Below are positions 1-6,327 of a DNA stretch of 8,473 nucleotides, piece by piece. The DNA comes from Armatimonadota bacterium. Its GTDB lineage: Bacteria > Sysuimicrobiota > Sysuimicrobiia > Sysuimicrobiales > Kaftiobacteriaceae. The stretch's first letter is position 1. Every line of letters starts with the position of its first letter. The DNA lies in contig JAIBHM010000113.1 in the NCBI GenBank assembly GCA_020028535.1, forward strand, positions 1 through 8,473, in the 5' to 3' direction. Both the position numbers and the translations under genes were made by a program. Below the pieces are notes generated by a model. That model did not search any database. It worked only from the letters and a program-made list of their open reading frames with translations, and was not told the origin of the DNA.

Positions 1-150
1 GTTGCTGTGGATCTCAGCACGATCTTGCTCGCCATCTACCTCATTCTCGTCGGATTGACGGCGTTTGTCCGGCTCAGCTTTCCCAGCCGCGACAAAGTTA
101 CAGCCGCGATCGCCTTGCTGGCCGGAATCTTCCTTCTCCTCGGATACTGA
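1..150 (+). CDS. small two-helix membrane protein, 5' end uncertain or cut off
   Basis: An open frame runs from the first base to a TGA at 148-150, giving 49 residues. Two hydrophobic stretches are visible: about residues 7-23 (TILLAIYLILVGLTAFV) and 33-49 (VTAAIALLAGIFLLLGY), joined by a short polar loop containing SFPSRDK. This is the look of a tiny two-pass inner-membrane protein. A GTG at position 7 could be the start (47 residues), but the upstream sequence needed to see a ribosome site is outside the window, so the gene may be longer. It converges on the fadD-like gene with only 15 bases between the stop codons. I do not recognise a named family; small proteins with this two-helix layout are common and mostly uncharacterised. 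It is the only gene here on the plus strand and is probably unrelated to the fatty-acid operon. Confidence 0.6.
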   Translation, partial: VAVDLSTILLAIYLILVGLTAFVRLSFPSRDKVTAAIALLAGIFLLLGY

Positions 151-165
151 GCGGTCAGAGCGGGA

Positions 166-1857
166 CTAGCGGGCGCCTGCCCTGGCGCGTTCTTCTTCCG
201 CCAGGACCCGCCGCAGGATCTTGCCGATCAGCGACTTCGGAAGTTGCGTTCTGAACTCGACGGCCTTCGGGACTTTGAACGGTGCGATCAGCTTCCGGCA
301 GTGCGCAATGATCTCGTCCGCCGTCGCCTGCGCACCGGGTTTCAAGACCACGAAGGCTTTGACCACCTCGCCGCGGTAGGCGTCCGGCACGCCGATGGCG
401 GCGGCCTCCATCACGGCCGGGTGGGTGTACAGCGCCTCCTCGACCTCGCGCGGGAAGACGTTCAGGCCGCCGGTGATGACCATCTCCTTCTTGCGGTCGA
501 CGATGTAGAAGTATCCGTCGTCGTCCATCCTGGCCATGTCTCCCGTGTAGAGCCAGCCGTTGCGCAGCACCTGCGCGGTTTCCGCCGGCTTGTGCCAGTA
601 CTCCTGCATGACCTGCGGCCCGGCAATGACCAGCTCACCAACCTCGCCGTGGGCGAGCGTTCTGGTGCCGGTCTCCAGGTCCACGATTCTGGCGTCGGTG
701 TCGGGGAACGGAATGCCGATGCTGCCGACTTTTCGGGTGCCGGAGATGGGGTTGGCGTGTGTGACCGGAGAGGATTCCGTCAGCCCGTAACCCTCGCACA
801 GCCGCCCACCGGTCAGCGATTCGAAACGCGACTGCACCTCGACGGGGAGGGGCGCGGCCCCGGAGATGCACGCCTGGATCGAGCGCAGGTCATATCGCGA
901 CACGTCGGGCGCATTGATGATGGCCGTGTAGATCGTGGGGACGCCGGGGAAGACTTTGGGCCGGTACTTTGCGATCGCTTTGAGCACCATGTCCAGCTGA
1001 AACCGCGGGATCAGCACGAGTCGAGTGGCGGTGGAGACGGCGAAGTTCATCGCGGACGTCATGCCGTACGAATGGAAGAAGGGAATCACGGCCACCGCGG
1101 TGTCGTGACCCGGCTCCAGCTGCGTGAACCAAGAGCGCGACTGGAGCACGTTGCAGACGAGGTTGCGATGGGTGAGGACGGCGCCCTTCGGCACTCCGGT
1201 TGTCCCGCCGGTATACAGCAGCACGGCGACCGAAGAGGGATCGGCGGCTGCCGGCGCCCCATCCGCGGGAGTGGAGAGCAGGTCGGTGAAGCGGTGGATG
1301 TCTCGTGCCCGCGGGACGCGCACGAGGTGGCCCTCGCGCCTCGCCTTGAGCGGATAGAGCATCCTCAGCAGCGGCGGGAAAAAGTCGTTGATCGCCGTGA
1401 CGACGATCTCGCGCACCTTTGTGCGCCCGCGCACCTCGGCCAACCGAGGGTAGATCAGATCCAGGGTGACCGCAACTTCTGCGCCGCTGTCCTGGAGCTG
1501 AAATTCGATCTCGCGCTCCACGTAGAGCGGGTTGAACGGGACGACGATTGCTCCCGCCCGGAGCGCGCCGTAGTAGGCGATCAGGAACTGGGGACAGTTC
1601 GGCAGGTGAAGCGCCACGCGGTCTCCGGGCCGCACCCCCAACCTTGTGCACGCCGCCGCAAAGCGGCCGGCGTGGGTATGAAGTTGTTTGAACGTCATCG
1701 CTGCGCCGAAGAACACCGACGCGGTATGCTCCGGGTATTGCGTGGCGGTGTCGTCCAGCAGGGACGTCAGAGGAATATTCGGATAGCTCAGCGTGTGCGG
1801 AACGCCGGGCTCATAGAACTTGAGCCAGGGCCGCTGCTCAACTGCTACCTCGCCCAT
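166..1857 (-). CDS. fadD: long-chain fatty acid--CoA ligase (AMP-forming)
   Basis: A 563-residue acyl-adenylate-forming enzyme that should activate free fatty acids to acyl-CoA with ATP and CoA, feeding the beta-oxidation enzymes encoded just upstream. The AMP-binding hallmarks are all present: the Thr/Gly-rich phosphate loop YTGGTTGVPKGA at 215-226, GYGLTE at 356-361, YTGD ending in Asp440, the hinge region DRKKEMVITGG at 454-464, and the C-terminal catalytic Lys546 in the LPKSLIGKILRR stretch (539-550). The segment around 157-171 (NDFFPPLLRMLYPLK) resembles the insert seen in LcfA/FadD-type long-chain ligases, which favours a long- or medium-chain substrate over acetate. Length is normal for the family. 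The ATG at 1855-1857 is preceded by AGGGG with a 7-base spacer. It is the last gene of the minus-strand operon, 44 bases after the dehydrogenase gene. Exact chain-length preference cannot be read from the sequence. Confidence 0.93.
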   Translation of the reverse strand: MGEVAVEQRPWLKFYEPGVPHTLSYPNIPLTSLLDDTATQYPEHTASVFFGAAMTFKQLHTHAGRFAAACTRLGVRPGDRVALHLPNCPQFLIAYYGALRAGAIVVPFNPLYVEREIEFQLQDSGAEVAVTLDLIYPRLAEVRGRTKVREIVVTAINDFFPPLLRMLYPLKARREGHLVRVPRARDIHRFTDLLSTPADGAPAAADPSSVAVLLYTGGTTGVPKGAVLTHRNLVCNVLQSRSWFTQLEPGHDTAVAVIPFFHSYGMTSAMNFAVSTATRLVLIPRFQLDMVLKAIAKYRPKVFPGVPTIYTAIINAPDVSRYDLRSIQACISGAAPLPVEVQSRFESLTGGRLCEGYGLTESSPVTHANPISGTRKVGSIGIPFPDTDARIVDLETGTRTLAHGEVGELVIAGPQVMQEYWHKPAETAQVLRNGWLYTGDMARMDDDGYFYIVDRKKEMVITGGLNVFPREVEEALYTHPAVMEAAAIGVPDAYRGEVVKAFVVLKPGAQATADEIIAHCRKLIAPFKVPKAVEFRTQLPKSLIGKILRRVLAEEERARAGAR

Positions 1858-1901
1858 GCAGGCACCCCTAGAACTAGGAACGCAGGAGACGGACAGGAAG
1901 T

Positions 1902-3674
1902 TTATGCCGCGTAACGTCCCTGGGCAATCAGGCGGTCGGCGATCTCCCGCCGCAGCGCGACGGTGTTGATCGGCGTGTAACGCAGGAAGCGTCGCAGCCC
2001 CGCAAGCTCCGTTCGCAGCGTGTCGCCCTCGTCCACCGAGGCCAGCACGGTCTTGGCGTAGGCGTCCACCCGTGGCAGCGCGTCGTTGATGTACACGCGG
2101 ACCATGGCGACCTTGGCCGCCGCCTCGGACCCATCGCGTTCCACGGCTTTGAGCGCCCGGAGCATCCCGCTCTCCATCGCGAAGGTTTCGATCACCAGGT
2201 CGGCGATCGCGGCGAGTACTTCCTGCTCCTCTTCGATCGTCTCGAGGTACTTCTGCACGGCGACGCCGGCCGCAAAGAGCGCCGCCTTCTTGACCATCGC
2301 CACCAGGTGCTGTTCCTCACCCAGCGGGCCCGTCCCCGTGCCGTCCCCGAGCGCAGGAGACGTGAGTTCCTGCGCGATCGCCATCGCGGCGGGGATGAGG
2401 TCCAGCCGGCCTCGCTGCGCCCGGCGCAGCAGCATCCCCGTCGTGAGCAGCCGGTTGATCTCGTTGGTCCCTTCGAATAGCCGGTTGATGCGCGAGTCCC
2501 TGTAGGCGCGCGCGGCGGGATACTCCTCGATGAAGCCGTAGCCGCCGTAGATCTGCACGCCCTCGTCCACCACGTAATCGAGCACCTCGGAGCCGTACAC
2601 TTTGTTGATCGCGCACTCCACCGCGTACTCCTCGAGCGCGCGCATTGCTGCCGGCGGATCGCCATGCACGCCGCCTAGCGAGTCGTTCACCAGGCCGCCG
2701 GTGCGGTAGACCATGCTCTCACCGATGTACGTGCGGATGGCCATCTCCGCGAGCTTGTGTTTGACGAGTCCAAATGCGTTGAGCGGCCGGCCGAACTGCT
2801 GCCGCTCGGCGGCGTACCGGATGGCCTGCCGCAGCACGTGCTTGCCCGCGCCGATGCATCCCGCCGCGAGCTTGAAGCGGCCCATGTTCAGGATGTTGAC
2901 CGCGACTTTGAAGCCCTGCCCGATCTCTCCCAGCACCTGATCGGCGGGAATCTTCGCGTTCTCCAGGAACAGCGACGCCGTCGAGGAGCCCTGGATCCCC
3001 ATCTTGTGCTCTTCTTCCCCGACCGAGAATCCCGGCGTGTTGCGCTCGACGATGAACGCGGTGTGCTTGTCGCCGTCGACCTTGGCAAATACCGTGAAGA
3101 CGTCCGCGAAGGAGGCGTTGGAGATGAACTGCTTCTGGCCGGAGAGCACGTAGTGCGATCCATCGGGAGCGCGGACGGCCTTGGTGCGGATAGACATTGC
3201 GTCCGAGCCGGCGGTGGGCTCGGTCAGCGCGTACGCGCCGATGAGCTCTCCCCGCACCATCTTGGGGAGGAATTTCTGACGCTGGGCCTCCGTGCCGAAG
3301 AAGAGGATCGGCTCCATGCCGATGCCGACGTGGGCCCCGTAGCTCACGCTGAACGAGCCTGCCGTGAGCTCCTCTGAGACGACCAGCGATGTCACCTTGT
3401 CAAGCTCCGCGCCGCCGTATTGCGAGGGCACCTCGAGGCCGAGCACGCCCAGATCGCCGAGCCTGCGCAGGAGCCGGCGCGTCAGCGGCCAGTCTTTCTT
3501 CTCGATCCGGTCGAGGTTCGGGACAATATCCTGCTCCACGAAATCCCGCACCGTCCGGCCCACCAGCCGCTGCTCCTCGTTGATGTCTTCGGGAGTGAAG
3601 ACGTCGCGCGGTTCGGACTCACGGATCAGGAAACCTCCGCCGGCGGGCGGAGCGGCAACTTCCTTGGCATCCAT
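1902..3674 (-). CDS. fadE: acyl-CoA dehydrogenase, long FadE form
   Basis: A 590-residue FAD enzyme catalysing the first oxidation of beta-oxidation, acyl-CoA to trans-2-enoyl-CoA, normally passing electrons to ETF. Signature 1 is visible at 149-159 (ALTEPTAGSDA) and signature 2 at 374-393 (QIYGGYG followed by P386 and the YRD at 391-393). The expected catalytic base is Glu401 in LFEGTNEI (399-406). The first ~410 residues are the classic dehydrogenase fold; residues ~410-590 are the extra helical C-terminal domain found in long FadE/VLCAD-like members such as B. subtilis FadE (about 590 residues). The N-terminal GGGFLI followed by VFTPEDINEEQRL is also typical of that group. The start ATG at 3672-3674 has a strong GGGGAGG at 3682-3688 with 7-base spacing. 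It lies 35 bases after the thiolase stop and 44 bases before fadD. No ETF genes are in the window. Confidence 0.94.
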   Translation of the reverse strand: MDAKEVAAPPAGGGFLIRESEPRDVFTPEDINEEQRLVGRTVRDFVEQDIVPNLDRIEKKDWPLTRRLLRRLGDLGVLGLEVPSQYGGAELDKVTSLVVSEELTAGSFSVSYGAHVGIGMEPILFFGTEAQRQKFLPKMVRGELIGAYALTEPTAGSDAMSIRTKAVRAPDGSHYVLSGQKQFISNASFADVFTVFAKVDGDKHTAFIVERNTPGFSVGEEEHKMGIQGSSTASLFLENAKIPADQVLGEIGQGFKVAVNILNMGRFKLAAGCIGAGKHVLRQAIRYAAERQQFGRPLNAFGLVKHKLAEMAIRTYIGESMVYRTGGLVNDSLGGVHGDPPAAMRALEEYAVECAINKVYGSEVLDYVVDEGVQIYGGYGFIEEYPAARAYRDSRINRLFEGTNEINRLLTTGMLLRRAQRGRLDLIPAAMAIAQELTSPALGDGTGTGPLGEEQHLVAMVKKAALFAAGVAVQKYLETIEEEQEVLAAIADLVIETFAMESGMLRALKAVERDGSEAAAKVAMVRVYINDALPRVDAYAKTVLASVDEGDTLRTELAGLRRFLRYTPINTVALRREIADRLIAQGRYAA

Positions 3675-3681
3675 CCCTCTG

Positions 3682-3688
3682 CCTCCCC
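3682..3688 (-). promoter_or_regulatory. Shine-Dalgarno site of fadE
   Basis: GGGGAGG on the minus strand, 7 bases before the ATG at 3674. It is a near-ideal ribosome site and supports this start, which also keeps the family-typical N-terminal GGGFLI region. Confidence 0.75.
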
Positions 3689-3709
3689 GAGTCTAGGCTC
3701 GTCCCTGCT

Positions 3710-4891
3710 TCACGATCGTTCGAACACACCCGCGGCGCCCATCCCGCCGCCGATGCACATCGTCACGACCCCATACCGCGCCCCGCGGCGCTGCATTTCG
3801 TAGAGCAGGGTGGCGGTGAGTTTCGCGCCTGTGCACCCGAGTGGATGGCCCAGCGCGATGGCCCCGCCGTTGACGTTCACGATCTCCTCGTTTAGCCCCA
3901 GCTGCCGGATCACGGCGAGGGTTTGCGACGCGAAGGCTTCGTTGAGCTCGATCAGCCCGATGTCATGCAATTTCACCCCGGCCAGCTTGAGCGCCTTCGG
4001 GACGGCTTCCACCGGGCCGATGCCCATGATTTCCGGTGCGACCCCGGCCACCGCGAAGGAGCGAAAGATTCCGAGAGGCTTCAGGCCGAGCCGCTTCGCC
4101 TTCTCCTCCGATACCACGACCACCGCGGCCGCGCCGTCGCTGGTCTGCGAGGAGTTGCCCGCGGTCACCGTGCCGTCTTTCGCGAACGCCGGCCTCAACT
4201 TCGCCAGCGCCTCGATTGACGTATCCGCGCGTACGCCCTCATCGACCTGAAATGTCACCGTCGAGGACTTTGGGCGGCCGTCGCCGTTAGATTCCCACCG
4301 GGTCACCGTTACAGGGATGATCTCCTCTGTGAAACGACCCGCGCGCATGGCCTCATGCGCGCGTACATGGCTGCGCAAGGCGTAGGCGTCCTGATCGGTG
4401 CGGGCGATGCTGTATTTCCTGGCGACATTCTCCGCGGTCAATCCCATAGAGGTGAAAACTGCGGGCCAGTGCTCGACGAGATGGGGGTTGGGCGTGAAGG
4501 TGTGACCCGTCTGGCCAGGCATCAGGCTCATACTCTCGGTGCCGCCGGCGACGATGACGTCCGCGAAGCCGGCCATGATGTGCTCGGCGGCAATGGCGAT
4601 GGCCTGGAGTCCCGACGAGCAGAAGCGATTGACCGTTTGGCCGGGGACGGTGTGCGGGAGGCCGGCGCGCAACGCCGCGATGCGTGCGACGTTCAAACCT
4701 TGCTCGGCTTCCGGCAGCGCGCATCCCAGCACCACGTCATCCACCTCAGCCGGCTCCAATCCCGGGACGCGCCGCAGCGCTTCTGTGATGGCCGCAGCCG
4801 CGAGCTCGTCCGGCCGGGCATCTTTCAACGTGCCCCGCGGCGCCTTGCCGATCGCGGTGCGCACCGCGGACACGATCACCGCCTGCCTCAT
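3710..4891 (-). CDS. fadA: acetyl-CoA C-acyltransferase (thiolase, FadA type)
   Basis: A 393-residue thiolase that cleaves 3-ketoacyl-CoA with CoA to give acetyl-CoA and a shortened acyl-CoA, closing the beta-oxidation cycle. The nucleophile is Cys91 in NRFCSSGL (88-95); the other active-site motifs are NEAF at 317-320, GHPLG with His349 (348-352), and the second catalytic Cys379 in CIGGGMG (379-385). Length matches the family (about 390). I choose the ATG at 4889-4891, because it starts the usual thiolase N-terminus MRQAVIVSAVRT and has GGAGGT 7 bases upstream. The frame stays open to an ATG at 4930 that overlaps the regulator stop (ATGA), but the 13 extra residues are not family-like and have a poorer ribosome site. 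The operon position between fadN and fadE favours the degradative thiolase over the biosynthetic acetoacetyl-CoA (PhaA/AtoB) type. Confidence 0.94.
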   Translation of the reverse strand: MRQAVIVSAVRTAIGKAPRGTLKDARPDELAAAAITEALRRVPGLEPAEVDDVVLGCALPEAEQGLNVARIAALRAGLPHTVPGQTVNRFCSSGLQAIAIAAEHIMAGFADVIVAGGTESMSLMPGQTGHTFTPNPHLVEHWPAVFTSMGLTAENVARKYSIARTDQDAYALRSHVRAHEAMRAGRFTEEIIPVTVTRWESNGDGRPKSSTVTFQVDEGVRADTSIEALAKLRPAFAKDGTVTAGNSSQTSDGAAAVVVVSEEKAKRLGLKPLGIFRSFAVAGVAPEIMGIGPVEAVPKALKLAGVKLHDIGLIELNEAFASQTLAVIRQLGLNEEIVNVNGGAIALGHPLGCTGAKLTATLLYEMQRRGARYGVVTMCIGGGMGAAGVFERS

Positions 4892-4898
4892 CGCCAGC

Positions 4899-4904
4899 AC
4901 CTCC
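4899..4904 (-). promoter_or_regulatory. Shine-Dalgarno site deciding the fadA start
   Basis: GGAGGT on the minus strand, 7 bases before the ATG at 4891. It decides the start in favour of the 393-residue thiolase over the 406-residue version beginning at 4930. Confidence 0.7.
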
Positions 4905-4910
4905 AGGCCC

Positions 4911-4919
4911 ATTGTAGCA
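4911..4919 (-). promoter_or_regulatory. possible extended -10 promoter element before fadA
   Basis: On the minus strand the sequence TGCTACAAT matches an extended -10 element (TGn followed by TACAAT, one mismatch to TATAAT), and it stands out in a GC-rich background. It lies in the 35-base gap between the regulator stop and the fadA ATG. No good -35 hexamer is seen at 16-18 bases. A start site about 7 bases downstream would fall at the ribosome site, leaving a leader of only about 13 bases, which weakens the case. If real, it would let fadA-fadE-fadD be transcribed without the regulator gene. Confidence 0.25.
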
Positions 4920-4926
4920 CCGGCGG

Positions 4927-6327
4927 TCATGATCCCCGTTGCAGCGCAAACGCCACGGCCTCGTCCGCGCTCATGCTGCGCCCGCTGCGGAGCGAGGCTG
5001 CAAGCTCATCCGCGCTCATGCGCTCCGCCAGTTCCCTCAACGCTGCCTGATGCGGCGATCGCGCGACTCGTGCGGGATTGAGCGTCGGAATGGCCGCCAC
5101 AGTTTCCGCAGCGCCGAACAGGCGCCCGGCACGCGAATACGCGCCGTCTACGACCGCGAGTTCGGCGAGCAGACGCAGACACTGCGCAGTGCCCAGGCGG
5201 TTTCCCCCCTGCCAATACAAGTTGAGGCTCTGCCGCCAGGCGTCAGCGGCGCGCGCAAAGTCCTCCTGGGCGCGCGCGACTACGCCCAGGGTCTGGAGTG
5301 CGTCCGCGGTGCCGCGTCGATCTCCGAGCTCGCGGAAGAGGGTCAGGCTCTCCTCGCTGAGGGCCCGCGCGCGGCTCAGATCTCCCGTGCGGTGCGCCAC
5401 CTGTCCCAGCGCCCGGAGGGATGACGCGACGCCCCAGCGACCGCCCAGTTCCCGGTAGAGCACGAGGCTGCGATCATAGTACGTAGTGGCGCCATCGTAG
5501 TCTCCGCGGGCGTAGGCGATGAGGCCCAGAGTGCGGACGGCAGTGGCGACCCCCCACGTGTTGTTCAGCTCCTGAAACAACTCCAGGGCATGCCGGACGA
5601 GCTCCTCCGCCCGGGCGTACTCGCCGTAGCGCCTGGCGATGAGGCCCAGGCTGTTCTGGGAGAAGGCCATGCCCCAGGTATCACCGCAGCGGCGGAACAA
5701 CGTCAGGCTTTCCTCCAGCAAGCTCCGACCCTGCTGATGCTCGCCCTGGAAGAGCTTGATCTCGCCCAGCAGCCAAAGGTTCAATGCGGTCTCCCAGGTC
5801 AGGGCGGCGCTTCGGGCAATGGCGAGTCCCTCCTCGCATGCCGCGGCTGCCGACGCGTGCTCACCCTGCTGGCTTCTGTTGTAGCCAAGCGTGGCTAACG
5901 CGAACGGAAGGTGGCGTTCATCACCGAGCTCTCGGAAGATTGCGACTCCTCCTTCGAGCATGCGCACCGCATGGCGGTAGTCGCCCTGCATCCCGGCCAG
6001 CGATCCGATTCCTACCAGGGCGCTCGCCCGCGTTGAGGAGCGCACGTCGTCGGCTGCCAGCGAGCTCTCCAGTCGCTCACGCCCTTCCGTCAGGTATCCT
6101 CGCACGAACCAAAACCACCCCAGGCCGGCGGCAAGGCGCAGGCTGGGTTGGGCGCCGGAGGGTTCGGCGAGGCTCCAGTCCATCGCCGCGCGCAGGTTGT
6201 CGTGCTCGGTTTCGAGGAGGTCAAACCACGTGCGCTGCTCGGGCCCGTGCAGTTCGGGCTGTGCGGCCTCGACGCGCTCGAGGAACCAGTCGCGGTGGCG
6301 CGCCCGCCTCCCCCCGCAGGTCCACAA
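4927..6327 (-). CDS. C-terminal TPR half of the split cyclase-ATPase signalling protein
   Basis: A frame of up to 466 residues from a TTG at 6325-6327. It opens with the family's post-linker segment (RARHRDWFLERV at 8-19, then LLETEHDNLRAAMDWSL at 37-53) and continues as about eight TPR units of roughly 40 residues (about 103-412), with recurring LG near the start, GDY-type turns and LFRELGD-type helix ends. The end (SMSADEAVAFALQRG, 451-465) resembles the usual C-terminus of such proteins, and no LuxR- or BTAD-type DNA-binding domain is seen. TPRs in these proteins are thought to bind a ligand or partner that switches the ATPase. The TTG has no ribosome site upstream, so independent translation is doubtful; the true N-terminus is unknown. 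The TGA at 4927-4929 lies 35 bases before the fadA ATG. Confidence 0.7.
   Translation of the reverse strand: MWTCGGRRARHRDWFLERVEAAQPELHGPEQRTWFDLLETEHDNLRAAMDWSLAEPSGAQPSLRLAAGLGWFWFVRGYLTEGRERLESSLAADDVRSSTRASALVGIGSLAGMQGDYRHAVRMLEGGVAIFRELGDERHLPFALATLGYNRSQQGEHASAAAACEEGLAIARSAALTWETALNLWLLGEIKLFQGEHQQGRSLLEESLTLFRRCGDTWGMAFSQNSLGLIARRYGEYARAEELVRHALELFQELNNTWGVATAVRTLGLIAYARGDYDGATTYYDRSLVLYRELGGRWGVASSLRALGQVAHRTGDLSRARALSEESLTLFRELGDRRGTADALQTLGVVARAQEDFARAADAWRQSLNLYWQGGNRLGTAQCLRLLAELAVVDGAYSRAGRLFGAAETVAAIPTLNPARVARSPHQAALRELAERMSADELAASLRSGRSMSADEAVAFALQRGS
4960..5021 (-). repeat. 17-base direct repeat pair (4960-4976 and 5005-5021)
   Basis: Plus-strand CTCGTCCGCGCTCATGC at 4960-4976 and CTCATCCGCGCTCATGC at 5005-5021 differ at one base and are spaced 45 bases apart, that is 15 codons in frame. 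They encode MSADE twice (residues 437-441 and 452-456 of the TPR half). The unit is an imperfect in-frame duplication or chance convergence near the end of the gene. Confidence 0.6.
5092..6021 (-). repeat. tandem TPR array, about eight units
   Basis: The translated region shows a period of about 40 residues (about 120 bases). Units begin near residues 103, 143, 181, 222, 261, 302, 341 and 381 of the C-terminal half. Each carries a helix ending in LG or similar, a G-D/E-Y/H turn and a second helix ending in SLxLFRELGD or a variant, often followed by WG. Units 3-6 are the most alike (repeated GDTWG, NNTWG, GGRWG). The units have diverged at DNA level, so this is a protein repeat more than a recent DNA duplication. 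Spacing of 40 rather than 34 residues is usual for TPRs in AfsR/kinesin-light-chain-like proteins. Confidence 0.75.

Noticed and set aside
151..190. Possible terminator hairpin around GGCGCC-containing sequence after fadD
   Set aside because: The GC-rich stretch lies within the end of the fadD coding region and has no T run or clear stem on either strand.
1867..1878. Inverted repeat CCTAGAACTAGG between fadE and fadD, touching the fadD ribosome site
   Set aside because: Arms are only 5 bases; such palindromes occur by chance, no second copy was found near the other gaps, and it is too short for a terminator.
244..1914. A long plus-strand open frame (556 codons) opposite the fadD-like gene
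   Set aside because: It is an antisense shadow of a clear AMP-binding enzyme in GC-rich DNA; its translation is rich in R, D, G and H with no recognisable motif.
6310..6327. Programmed frameshifting at the run of six G to fuse the two halves of the signalling protein
   Set aside because: A shift would still leave out the conserved ~25-residue linker, and no stimulatory stem or internal ribosome-like site is evident; a deletion explains more.
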